A stretch of DNA of 43,097 nt from Candidatus Poribacteria bacterium (GTDB taxonomy: Bacteria; Poribacteria; WGA-4E; WGA-3G). The stretch is from the NCBI GenBank assembly GCA_022820835.1, contig JAJEET010000029.1:1-43097 (forward strand). Direction: 5' to 3'. Under the pieces are notes generated by a model. That model had not been told where the DNA came from and made no database searches. It saw only the letters and a list, made by a program, of their open reading frames with translations. The position numbers were made by a program, and so were the translations under genes. How positions within the stretch are numbered: position 1 is the stretch's first letter; each line of letters starts with the position of its first letter. Below, piece after piece: positions 15,146-22,891 of the stretch.

Positions 15146-16492
15146 ATGCACACCATTTTAGAACGCTACCAAAAAACATTCGCAAAAGATAGAGAAATGG
15201 CGGAGACTGCAAACCACCTGTTTCCAGATGGTGTAACGCACGACGGACGCTATATGTCTCCCTTTCCGATCTATATCACCCGTGCCGATGGCTCAAAAAA
15301 ATGGGGACTTGATGACAAGGCATTCATCGATTACTGGGCGGGACACGGTGCGCTGCTCCTTGGACATAACCCACCGGAAGTTGTCGAAGCGGTAACGACG
15401 CAGATGCACCGAGGCACACACTACGGTGCATGTCACCCGTTGGAATTGGAATGGGGTTCGCTCGTAACGCAGTTGATACCGTCAGCGGAACGCGTTCGGT
15501 TCGTTAGTTCTGGTACGGAAGCGACGCTAATGGCGATTCGTCTCGCGCGCACCTATACGGGGAAAAATAAAGTCCTAAAATTCACCGGCCATTTCCACGG
15601 CTGGCACGATAGCCTCATTTTAGGTGCCTACCCACCTTTTGATATGAGTGTTCCGGGTATCCCACAGGAGATAAAAGAGACAACCCTGTTATCTCCACCG
15701 AACGACATTGATGCCGTTGAAACGTTATTGAAAACGGATAAAGACATCGCGTGTGTTATCCTCGAACCGACGGGCGCATCTTTCGGCATCGTTCCGACGA
15801 ACGGAACGTTCTTAAAGCAGCTTCGTGAACTGACAGAAGCGTACGGTGTCCTATTGATCTTTGACGAGGTTATCACTGGATTTCGGGTCGCGCCCGGCGG
15901 TGCACAAGCGCATTACAACGTCACACCGGATATGACGACGTTGGCGAAGATATTGGCGGGTGGACTCCCCGGCGGCGCACTTGTTGGTAAAACGGAGATT
16001 CTCGAACTTATCTCAATGAAATCGGAACGCGACGGCTTGAAGATGCCACACCCCGGCACTTTTAATGCGAATCCACTCTCTGCTGCTGCGGGGATCGCGA
16101 TGCTTAATATCGTCAAAACGGGCGAACCACACAAGCAAGCGAACCGAACAGCAGAACGGCTTCGCACGGAACTCAACGCTGTTATTGATGATTACGGACT
16201 GGATTGGGTGGTTTATGGCGAATTTTCGGGGATTCGACTTCTCGTCGGACACGGTGAAAAGGACGTTCGCGCCTCCGATTTCGATCCATACACGTGGGAT
16301 TATCGGAAACTGAAAGGGAGTAGCGATCCGGATATGTTGGAACGTCTCCGGTGTGGTCTGTTGTTGAACGGTATTGATCTCGCCAGCAACGGTGGAATGA
16401 CAACAGCAGCACACACAGATAAAGACATCACGGAAACAGTCGCAGCGTTTGTGCAAACGCTTGAGTGGCTGAATGTAGAAAAGGCGTTGTAA
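15146..16492 (+). CDS. Class III aminotransferase, glutamate-1-semialdehyde 2,1-aminomutase-like
   Basis: The 448-residue PLP enzyme carries GSAM-type signatures: SSGTEATLMAIRLARTYTGK, KFTGHFHGWHDS, the PLP-contacting DEVITGFR, and the catalytic-lysine segment LAKILAGGLPGGALVGK. True HemL converts glutamate-1-semialdehyde to 5-aminolevulinate, but this protein has an acidic insert near residues 370-395 (YDPYTWDYRKLKG-like region) and no heme gene beside it. A paralogue acting on another amino substrate is as likely. There is only a weak ribosome site (GAGG). It stands alone, preceded by a good promoter and followed by a MITE-like element. Confidence 0.82.
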   Translation: MHTILERYQKTFAKDREMAETANHLFPDGVTHDGRYMSPFPIYITRADGSKKWGLDDKAFIDYWAGHGALLLGHNPPEVVEAVTTQMHRGTHYGACHPLELEWGSLVTQLIPSAERVRFVSSGTEATLMAIRLARTYTGKNKVLKFTGHFHGWHDSLILGAYPPFDMSVPGIPQEIKETTLLSPPNDIDAVETLLKTDKDIACVILEPTGASFGIVPTNGTFLKQLRELTEAYGVLLIFDEVITGFRVAPGGAQAHYNVTPDMTTLAKILAGGLPGGALVGKTEILELISMKSERDGLKMPHPGTFNANPLSAAAGIAMLNIVKTGEPHKQANRTAERLRTELNAVIDDYGLDWVVYGEFSGIRLLVGHGEKDVRASDFDPYTWDYRKLKGSSDPDMLERLRCGLLLNGIDLASNGGMTTAAHTDKDITETVAAFVQTLEWLNVEKAL

Positions 16493-16504
16493 AGATTTGT
16501 AAAC

Positions 16505-16624
16505 AGGACTTACGCAATTTTTGACTGTAGGCGGTTGTGTTAGATGAAATTTTTCGGTAAACACAGCGTTCTAACAGCACAAACTAACAGTTTATGGTAC
16601 AAAATAGCATTATGCGTAAGTCCT
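16505..16624. mobile_element. MITE-like element with AGGACTTACGCA ends
   Basis: AGGACTTACGCA (16505-16516) and TGCGTAAGTCCT (16613-16624) are perfect 12-bp terminal inverted repeats bounding 120 bp with no ORF. Ends of this type are familiar from small non-autonomous elements in cyanobacteria and other repeat-rich genomes. No transposase is in this window. Confidence 0.65.
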
Positions 16625-16726
16625 ATTAAACCTAACCTTAGCCCGTAATGGAATGGAGGGCGGATTTACGGAGAGGAACGTTGGTCATTCAACGCATCTC
16701 ACCGAACCGCAAGGTAAATTAAAAAG

Positions 16727-17710
16727 ATGAAGACAATTACGTATCGCGACGCACTCAAGGAAGCGTTAGCGGAAGAGATGGAACGCGATGACGCGGTCTT
16801 TCTAATGGGGGAGGACATCGCCGAGTACGGTGGTGCCTATAAAGTAACAGACGGACTGTTCAAAGACTTCGGGAAGGATCGCATCCGAAATACGCCGATC
16901 TCCGAAGCCGCGATCATCGGCACGGCACTCGGTGCAGCAGTTACAGGGATGCGTCCGGTCGCGGAGTTGATGTACATAGATTTCACAGCGGTCGGTATGG
17001 ATCAGATTGTGAACCAGGTCGCGAAGATCCGTTATATGGTCGGCGGGCAGCTGGATGTACCTCTCGTGATTCGGACGCAGGGCGGTGCCGGTCGATCCTC
17101 TGCAGCACAACACGCACAGAGTCTCGAAGCGTGGTTCGTGCATATTCCCGGTCTCCTCGTCGTGATGCCCTCTACACCCTACGACGCAAAAGGGTTACTC
17201 AAAACAGCTATCCGAGACGATAATCCGATCATGTTTATTGAGCATAAACTCCTCTACACAGAGGAAGGCGAGATTCCTGAGGAAGAATATACAATTCCGT
17301 TGGGGGTCGCGGACGTGAAACGCGAAGGTGAGGACATCACAATTCTCGCGACATCACGGATGGTTCTGCATGCACTCATCGCCGCGGATACACTTGCCGA
17401 CGAAGGCATCTCTGCCGAAGTTATCGATCCTCGGACGCTGATGCCTCTTGACAAAGACAGCATCCTTGATTCTGTCCGGAAAACGAATCGGTTGCTCATT
17501 GCACATGAAGCAGTTGGTCGAGCAGGGTTTGGCGCGGAGATCGCCGCGCTTGTAGTCCGCGAGGCATTTGATTATCTTGATGCGCCGATTGAGCGGGTCG
17601 CAGCGATGCCGGTACCTGTCCCCTTCGCGCCGGTGATGGAGAATTTCGTTATCCCAAACGCAGAGCAAATCGCTGACGCAGCACGGAAGCTCGTCCGATA
17701 TGAGATATAG
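16727..17710 (+). CDS. pdhB: 2-oxoacid (pyruvate/acetoin) dehydrogenase E1 component, beta subunit
   Basis: The E1 beta subunit works with E1 alpha and thiamine diphosphate to decarboxylate a 2-oxoacid and acylate the E2 lipoyl group. The length of 327 residues is normal. Conserved features are the N-terminal TYRDALKEALAEEMERD, MGEDIAEYGGAYKVTDGL, ISEAAIIGTALGAAVTGMRPVAE, QGGAGRSSAAQHAQSLEAWF and the C-terminal transketolase domain with IDPRTLMPLD and HEAVGRAGFGAEIAA. Subunit alpha, E2 and E3 are all missing from the neighbourhood, so the natural substrate cannot be read from context. AAGG precedes the ATG, and a RelE operon follows. Confidence 0.92.
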   Translation: MKTITYRDALKEALAEEMERDDAVFLMGEDIAEYGGAYKVTDGLFKDFGKDRIRNTPISEAAIIGTALGAAVTGMRPVAELMYIDFTAVGMDQIVNQVAKIRYMVGGQLDVPLVIRTQGGAGRSSAAQHAQSLEAWFVHIPGLLVVMPSTPYDAKGLLKTAIRDDNPIMFIEHKLLYTEEGEIPEEEYTIPLGVADVKREGEDITILATSRMVLHALIAADTLADEGISAEVIDPRTLMPLDKDSILDSVRKTNRLLIAHEAVGRAGFGAEIAALVVREAFDYLDAPIERVAAMPVPVPFAPVMENFVIPNAEQIADAARKLVRYEI

Positions 17711-17733
17711 AATAGGCTTTAAAGGAGATCCTC

Positions 17734-18489
17734 ATGGAACGAAACGTGGAAAAATTTCCCTTTAAAGGTATAACAGATAAGCGATTTCTTACTGAACTCC
17801 TTCCAATTTTAGAACACTCATTGTTTCTTGACTGTAAGCAACTGCTTGGATTGCTTGCGACAGATGCTGATAGGGATACGTTAACAGAAGTCTTCCGTAG
17901 GTGTTTTGAAGGCTACTACTATGATGTAGCATTTGCGTTAGATTCTTATGAGACGCGCCTCCTTTCGATTTTGGATTCTTCTGATACTTATGCCGCTTTA
18001 AAACATCGAGTCGCTATTGTGCAGGGCAAACGAAGGGCTTCACCTACAGGGCGGGAAGTCCGACGCATGGGTGCGTTCCTTCCGACTGATTCCGTACCGG
18101 AGATAAAAGTGTCGGCATTATCAGATCATGCTTTCCGAGAATTTCTACACACATTGGTGAAGTCCGAGCTTTTTGCGGCACAAGCGCGGGTGATTAAGTT
18201 GCTAAACCAAAGGAAGGGGGACGCTGCCGAAACTTCCCTATATGAAGCAACCGCTGCTGAGGAGGACCGCCTCCGGGAAGCGATTTACGAATTTTTCGTG
18301 TGTCATTTGGAATTTGAACAATTTCTTGAGAATTATGAATACGATCCGGACGAAGGATTAGAGATACAACCAGAAGTTGCTGAAGAATTGGAACAAAGCA
18401 TCACAGATCATAAATCAGGGAGAGTTAAAGGAACACCGCTCCAGGAGGTGGCTAAAACGTTTGGTGTCAATCTCAAATGTACACATTGA
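17734..18489 (+). CDS. 251-residue protein paired with a RelE-like toxin (putative long antitoxin)
   Basis: This is an unrecognised, mostly helical cytoplasmic protein. The C-terminus (about residues 220-251: ITDHKSGRVKGTPLQEVAKTFGVN) resembles the neutralising tail or DNA-binding end of small antitoxins. Its last codons overlap the start of the RelE-like gene by 13 nt, the usual arrangement of antitoxin and toxin. At 251 residues it is about three times longer than typical RelB/PHD partners, so an extra N-terminal domain (~200 residues) may have been added. AGGAGA precedes the ATG. Confidence 0.6.
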   Translation: MERNVEKFPFKGITDKRFLTELLPILEHSLFLDCKQLLGLLATDADRDTLTEVFRRCFEGYYYDVAFALDSYETRLLSILDSSDTYAALKHRVAIVQGKRRASPTGREVRRMGAFLPTDSVPEIKVSALSDHAFREFLHTLVKSELFAAQARVIKLLNQRKGDAAETSLYEATAAEEDRLREAIYEFFVCHLEFEQFLENYEYDPDEGLEIQPEVAEELEQSITDHKSGRVKGTPLQEVAKTFGVNLKCTH

Positions 18490-18734
18490 TCATTAAACCG
18501 CGTGCTGAATCGGATTTGAGACGTTTAAGTCAACCCATTTACATGCGAATCTTCAACAAACTGGAACGGTTGTGCGAAATTTGCGACGACTATCCGCATA
18601 AGGCATTGAAAGGTAGACATAGAGGGAAATTTAGTCTATCTGTTGCTAAAGATTATCGAATTCTCTATACTTTTGATAGGCATATTCGAGAAATTGTTGT
18701 TCACCGAATTGGACACCGTAGCAGTATCTATTAA
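18477..18734 (+). CDS. RelE/ParE-family toxin
   Basis: The 85-residue protein has the standard fold cues: an N-terminal strand YTLIIKPRAESDLRRL, a helix, then KALKGRHRGKFSLSVAKDYRILYTFDRH and a final strand EIVVHRIGHRSSIY. In RelE members the basic KxR/RxxY residues cleave mRNA on ribosomes; ParE members inhibit gyrase. KALKGRxxGKFSLSVAKDYRILY fits RelE-type toxins better. It overlaps the upstream 251-residue gene by 13 nt, so translation is probably coupled. Confidence 0.85.
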   Translation: MYTLIIKPRAESDLRRLSQPIYMRIFNKLERLCEICDDYPHKALKGRHRGKFSLSVAKDYRILYTFDRHIREIVVHRIGHRSSIY

Positions 18735-18748
18735 AGGAATTGATAAAC

Positions 18749-20017
18749 TTATTCCGTATTTACTAACTTCTGATATGCCCGCGTCAAACTGAAAGCGATT
18801 GGTGTCCATACTATGGCTGCCACCATCGCTGTAATAGAAAACGCAATCCCCGGAATCGTCTTTACACCCGCACCCAACCTCACCAATTCAATTACACCTG
18901 CACTTCCACTCTTAGAGGAGCGATATCCAAACGAATCAATAAGCTGTTTCGCGCGATAGCGTGAATCGTAAGAGAGCGGCATATAGAATAATTCTTTTGC
19001 TGCTCGAAAAATAGAATAATCTAAGGCTTTAAAAATCATGAATGCAGCCGTTCCGCTTCGAAGCGACGGAGAAACCGTCAACACAAGGCTACTGATGAGA
19101 TGCACCATCGGGACAACAACATGAACAACACGGAGGGCAACAAATCTGAGTGCTAACGGCACAACCACCAACTGCAAAATGCCGGCACTCAGTGCAAGAT
19201 ACCCATACACTCCACCGAGAAATGCGGTTCGCGCATCCTTATCGGATAACGCCATTTCTGTCAATCCTTTGAAACGAAGATCCAGCACAGTAGAGACCAC
19301 CTGCGTGCTTAAAATCAGGACACCGAGGAAAATTAAGTATCTGGAGCGAAAGAGCGTGCCTATACCGAGATGTCCAAGTCTTCCACCAGCCTCCTCTTCG
19401 CTCGGTTTCGGTTCACCGCCGAATCTGTAGGCAATCACGCCAAGTACGGCTGTCGGCACAAGCGATGCCGCGGTAAAAAGAAGTAAAGTTTCAGACCCCA
19501 ACACCTCTGCCCATCTGTTCACCAGCATACCGCCTACGAACCCACCGATAGACGCAACAGCGCAAAAGGGTCCATTGATACGTTTGGCTTGTTCAGTTGT
19601 CAACACACTGTTAACAAACGACCAGAACTGCTCAAGGACGATCACGATATAGGCTTCGCGGAACACATAGATGATCACCGCAGCGAAATGCATGCCGCGG
19701 ACAAACGCAACGTAGCACCCCAGGATCAAAAGCGCAGAAAAAAGCGAGGTTATTGCCAAAGCACGCGTCGCACCCAGCCACGAGAGCAGGCGACCGTAGC
19801 AGTACAGCATCACGATCATACTCGGGAAAATAGCAACCATACCACGCGAGAGATTCTCGGCACCATACACGTCAATGAACAACGAATCGGACACGGCCCG
19901 GATAAACTCATAGCCGAATAACACAAAAGCGGCAGCACTACTGATTGAAATCGCAGCAAAGATCAGGTGTCGTGGAAAAATTGAGAAAAAATCGGAAATA
20001 AGTCGTCGTAGAATCAT
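18749..20017 (-). CDS. Npt1/TLC-type nucleotide transporter-like membrane protein
   Basis: The protein (~422 residues) has about 11-12 predicted membrane helices. It carries signatures of the ATP/ADP translocase-related superfamily: EQFWSFVNSVLTTEQAKRINGPFCAVASIGGFVGG, and the C-terminal ALDYSIFRAAKELFYMPLSYDSRYRAKQLIDSFGYRSSKS. Classical members exchange ATP for ADP in intracellular bacteria; distant members in free-living bacteria may move other substrates. The ATG at 20017 follows AGAGGT; a longer in-frame start (20050) would add 11 non-membrane residues. It converges with the RelE operon (15 nt apart) and has no neighbour with a matching function. Confidence 0.82.
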   Translation of the reverse strand: MILRRLISDFFSIFPRHLIFAAISISSAAAFVLFGYEFIRAVSDSLFIDVYGAENLSRGMVAIFPSMIVMLYCYGRLLSWLGATRALAITSLFSALLILGCYVAFVRGMHFAAVIIYVFREAYIVIVLEQFWSFVNSVLTTEQAKRINGPFCAVASIGGFVGGMLVNRWAEVLGSETLLLFTAASLVPTAVLGVIAYRFGGEPKPSEEEAGGRLGHLGIGTLFRSRYLIFLGVLILSTQVVSTVLDLRFKGLTEMALSDKDARTAFLGGVYGYLALSAGILQLVVVPLALRFVALRVVHVVVPMVHLISSLVLTVSPSLRSGTAAFMIFKALDYSIFRAAKELFYMPLSYDSRYRAKQLIDSFGYRSSKSGSAGVIELVRLGAGVKTIPGIAFSITAMVAAIVWTPIAFSLTRAYQKLVNTE

Positions 20018-20059
20018 ATTATAGTGACCTCTAAAAATAACAGGACACATTTTGAAAGA

Positions 20060-20084
20060 CGGACGAGGGGACCTCGCCCCTACG
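20060..20084. repeat. REP-like hairpin, GTAGG family
   Basis: CGAGG (20064-20068) pairs with CCTCG (20072-20076) around a 3-nt loop. The minus strand reads GTAGGGGCGAGGTCCCCTCG. This is another member of the GTAGG-headed set. Confidence 0.55.
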
Positions 20085-20159
20085 AACTGTTTTTTGATAA
20101 AGGAAAAGTGTCTACTTAATTGTAGGTTTCACTATAAATCAATAGTCCAAGAAAGCTAA

Positions 20160-20987
20160 CTATCGCTTCGGAATGTTATCTTCGGTTGGACGGGGGTTGT
20201 GCACCCAATGCCCACTCGGATCGCTGCCTCTGGCGACGATGGCGCGTTGGTTCCAATTGTTTGCGGCGTGGACATCCGGCGGCACGAACCGCATCGTCAA
20301 CCCGCAACGCCTTCGATCTGAGGTGTTCGGTTCGGAACCGTGTAATAACAGATCCGAATGCAACGACATCTGTCCGGCTTTCATTTCAAATGGATGTGGT
20401 GCATCGCCGTATTGTGATGCTCCATGCACCGTCTGACCTAGCACATTCTTTTCCTCAGCAGTGCTCCGCTCAAATGCGATCTGCCCGTGCAGATGTGATT
20501 TCGGGATGACTGTCATTGCCCCGTTTTCAACCTCAGCATCGTCAATCGCGAGCCACACGGTAACAGTTTTGCTTGGGGAGAGGGGCCAATAGGAGGCATC
20601 CTGATGCCAACTCACCTGTTTCACATCACCCGGCAGCTTGCAAAAGTAGTGCGTTCCCCAACAGATCAACGTCTCACCGAGTAGGTCTTGCACATAATCC
20701 AAGATTCTCTCTTCGGTAACCAGATCGTGGAGGCCGGTACAGGTAGTGTGCCATCCGTTGATGGAGTAACTATTCATCCCCGCTGCGAGTGCCTTCTCCA
20801 TAAGCTGATCGAAATAGGCGCGGTGTTCGGCGATTTCCGCCTCAGAAAAGACATCTAACGGTGAGATAAATCCGTTTTCATTGAAGTGTTCAATCTGGGC
20901 ACGTGTTAACGTTGATGGATTCTCGTTTTCAACCGGAAAAAACTGGAGTTTCCGCTTGAGTTCCGGCATTGCGTCCGTAATTGGCAT
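20160..20987 (-). CDS. Phytanoyl-CoA dioxygenase (PhyH) family protein
   Basis: Fe(II)/2-oxoglutarate-dependent oxygenase fold of 275 residues. The iron motif HxD is seen in WHQDASYWPLSP (about residue 127), and the distal His in LLLHGSEPNTSDRRRCGLTMRF, whose Arg can bind 2-oxoglutarate. VWLAIDDAEVENGAMTVIPKSH is the typical jelly-roll strand. The substrate is unknown; PhyH families expand greatly in Poribacteria-like genomes and hydroxylate varied small molecules. Transcription probably begins at the TTGACA-N17-TATTAT site just upstream. GAGG lies 9 nt before the ATG. Confidence 0.92.
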   Translation of the reverse strand: MPITDAMPELKRKLQFFPVENENPSTLTRAQIEHFNENGFISPLDVFSEAEIAEHRAYFDQLMEKALAAGMNSYSINGWHTTCTGLHDLVTEERILDYVQDLLGETLICWGTHYFCKLPGDVKQVSWHQDASYWPLSPSKTVTVWLAIDDAEVENGAMTVIPKSHLHGQIAFERSTAEEKNVLGQTVHGASQYGDAPHPFEMKAGQMSLHSDLLLHGSEPNTSDRRRCGLTMRFVPPDVHAANNWNQRAIVARGSDPSGHWVHNPRPTEDNIPKR

Positions 20988-21036
20988 CAGAACGTCCTCG
21001 TTTCCTTGGGTATGTCAGAAGTTCGTATCGTTAAGT

Positions 21037-21065
21037 ATAATACCAAATTTTTGCTTGGCTGTCAA
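21037..21065 (-). promoter_or_regulatory. Sigma-70 promoter for the PhyH gene at 20160-20987
   Basis: The minus strand has TTGACA (21060-21065), a 17-nt spacer and TATTAT (21037-21042). It lies immediately after the stop of the upstream PhyH gene (21072), so the two PhyH genes can be controlled separately. Confidence 0.7.
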
Positions 21066-21071
21066 TCGGAA

Positions 21072-21920
21072 CTAAAGAAAATAATACTTTTCGCGTTCCA
21101 CCTCTGGCGTACGATCCGGGCGCGTCCGATACCAGCGGAAGTGTTCGTAGTGCGAAGTATAGTGTTCGCCGTCCCGACTGTCGTTGTAGCTAAGAAACAG
21201 CATTCGCCGAGCACTGTTGGATTTATTTGATGCCGCCGCGTGTGGTGTGAAACAGGTAAAGATCGCTATGTCGCCGGGTGCTAACTCCACGTGGACGTGT
21301 TCCTCGTTCGCGAGGTTTTCGCGGTCGATTTGCCCCTTGTCAAGCGAACCGGGTTCATGCAAAAAGCCTTGATGATGACCTGTCCACAGTTCTGTGCATC
21401 CGTTTTCTCTCGTGCTTGCGTCAAGCGCGACCGAAACCGTCAGGAGACTGTGCGGGAACCCTTGCCACCAATTGTAATCCTGATGCAGTCCGTTACCGTG
21501 ACTCTCCGGCGGTTTGAAGATCAGTTTATCTTTGAATAACACTGCTTCGTAACCATCATACAACGATGCCAACCGATCCATAATCCGTCTGTCGCGAGCA
21601 AGCGCGGAAAATAGCGGCGAGATACTGACAAACGGGTCGATTTTCCACGGTTGACCGTCTGCCAGCATCTCAAACCGGAGATTGTATTTCGGTTCCAGTT
21701 GGAATTCACGACTCAACGAAAACGCTCGTTCAATAACCCGTTCCGCCTCTTGACGGTAAATCTCAACTTCATCAGGTTGAAACACATCTCGAAGAATAAG
21801 GAACCCCTTTTCGTGATACGCGTTGACCTCGGCGGTATCCAGTGCAAAATGGAGGTGCCGTTGCTGCGGGCCGTGCCATCGAGGTGCACCGATTTCAGAG
21901 GGTCGTTCAACACTAATCAT
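21072..21920 (-). CDS. Phytanoyl-CoA dioxygenase (PhyH) family protein
   Basis: 282 residues with the same fold as its neighbour but only low sequence similarity to it. The iron-binding HxD lies in NGLHQDYNWWQGF and the distal His in FTCFTPHAAASNKSNSARRMLFLSYND. VSVALDASTRENGCTELWTGHHQG is the central strand region. It has no signal peptide, so it is probably cytoplasmic. GGAG sits 6 nt before the ATG. The start overlaps the end of the DUF1080-like gene by 8 nt, implying coupled translation. A role in modifying a sugar- or lipid-like compound is a guess. Confidence 0.92.
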   Translation of the reverse strand: MISVERPSEIGAPRWHGPQQRHLHFALDTAEVNAYHEKGFLILRDVFQPDEVEIYRQEAERVIERAFSLSREFQLEPKYNLRFEMLADGQPWKIDPFVSISPLFSALARDRRIMDRLASLYDGYEAVLFKDKLIFKPPESHGNGLHQDYNWWQGFPHSLLTVSVALDASTRENGCTELWTGHHQGFLHEPGSLDKGQIDRENLANEEHVHVELAPGDIAIFTCFTPHAAASNKSNSARRMLFLSYNDSRDGEHYTSHYEHFRWYRTRPDRTPEVEREKYYFL

Positions 21921-22599
21921 CGTTGTCTCCTAATTGAATCCGAAGGTCTGTTTTTAACTGTCCCCAGCGCGTCGCAAGTTTGCCATTCAGATCAACTGCG
22001 AAGGAAGGGACATCTGCTCCGTCGATAGTCAGATTATCGTAATGGACATGTGCTGTATGCGTAATAAAACCGATGCGTCCACTGTCCCGAAGTTTCGCAT
22101 CATCTTCTCCCTCGAACAAGAGTTCATCATCGACAAAACATTGGTAATTCTGTCCTTCTGCGATAACCTTAAGCCGATAGGTTCCGCCGACTTCAGGGTC
22201 AACAGGTAAAGGCGTTACGATGTGCTCAAATTGGTTCTCTCTCCATCTGGAGAACTGACATTTATGCTGGTCTGTGCGGATCCAGAACCGCATCCCGTTA
22301 TCGCCGTCCGTATCGGCACGGATTAACACGCCCGCCGCATTCACGTTCACATTTTTCACCAACGTCACATCAACTTCAAGGGTGTAATCCGTCCAATTTT
22401 CATCACCGAACATCGTCTTGGCGTATTCTGCGCCAGAGGTTTCGGCATAAGCGTCTTTCTCAATCTTCCACTCGCCTTTGACCTCGTTCCAACCATCCGG
22501 AAGTCCATTGTCGAAATTCTCCTGCCATACGCCAGCCGAAGCAACAGAAGTTAACATCGCAATCGTGAGTATGGCGGATACTACATTTGAATAACGCAT
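21913..22599 (-). CDS. Exported DUF1080/LamG-like domain protein
   Basis: 228 residues with a cleavable signal peptide (MRYSNVVSAILTIAMLTSVASA, cleavage likely after residue 22). A concanavalin-like beta-sandwich follows: NFDNGLPDGWNEVKGEWKIE, DYTLEVDVTL, GVLIRADTDGDNGMRFWIRTD, YRLKVIAEGQNYQCFVDDELLFEG and SGRIGFITHTAHVHYDNL. These strands are typical of 3-keto-disaccharide hydrolase (DUF1080) and related glycan-binding folds. The true activity cannot be told. GGAGGAG precedes the ATG and a consensus promoter lies upstream. Confidence 0.87.
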   Translation of the reverse strand: MRYSNVVSAILTIAMLTSVASAGVWQENFDNGLPDGWNEVKGEWKIEKDAYAETSGAEYAKTMFGDENWTDYTLEVDVTLVKNVNVNAAGVLIRADTDGDNGMRFWIRTDQHKCQFSRWRENQFEHIVTPLPVDPEVGGTYRLKVIAEGQNYQCFVDDELLFEGEDDAKLRDSGRIGFITHTAHVHYDNLTIDGADVPSFAVDLNGKLATRWGQLKTDLRIQLGDNDD

Positions 22600-22685
22600 T
22601 TAGCTCCTCCAGTCTATCGATTCGTTGCTATAGACGACTTGATGCCCATATCATTAGTTAATTTACTGACTGCTAAGCCGCTGAT

Positions 22686-22714
22686 ATTATAGCAAAATTC
22701 AACCGAGAGGTCAA
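22686..22714 (-). promoter_or_regulatory. Sigma-70 promoter for the DUF1080-like/PhyH operon
   Basis: The minus strand has TTGACC (22709-22714), a 17-nt spacer and a perfect TATAAT (22686-22691). It is divergent from the methyltransferase promoter 54 bp away. Confidence 0.75.
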
Positions 22715-22767
22715 GTTGAACTTAAAAACTAAAAACTGAATGGCTTCCGCTCAAACGAAAATTTCAC

Positions 22768-22795
22768 TTGACATTTCGGATAAATACGCTATTAT
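22768..22795 (+). promoter_or_regulatory. Sigma-70 promoter for the methyltransferase gene
   Basis: TTGACA (22768-22773), a 16-nt spacer and TATTAT (22790-22795). The predicted transcription start (~22802) lies downstream of the ATG at 22796, ruling that codon out as the translation start. Confidence 0.7.
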
Positions 22796-22891
22796 ATGAT
22801 TTCAAATAATTCGTTAGCGAGAAATAGGACACACGAAAAACAGACATATCCAAGAGACCCACCTATTCGGAAAACACGAAAAAGCAAAAAT

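Noticed and set aside
16013..16564. Minus-strand frame of 183 codons
   Set aside because: Antisense to the aminotransferase and running into the MITE; no motifs.
22796..22891. N-terminal extension of the methyltransferase from the ATG at 22796
   Set aside because: That ATG directly follows the -10 hexamer of a good promoter, so the transcript cannot include it.
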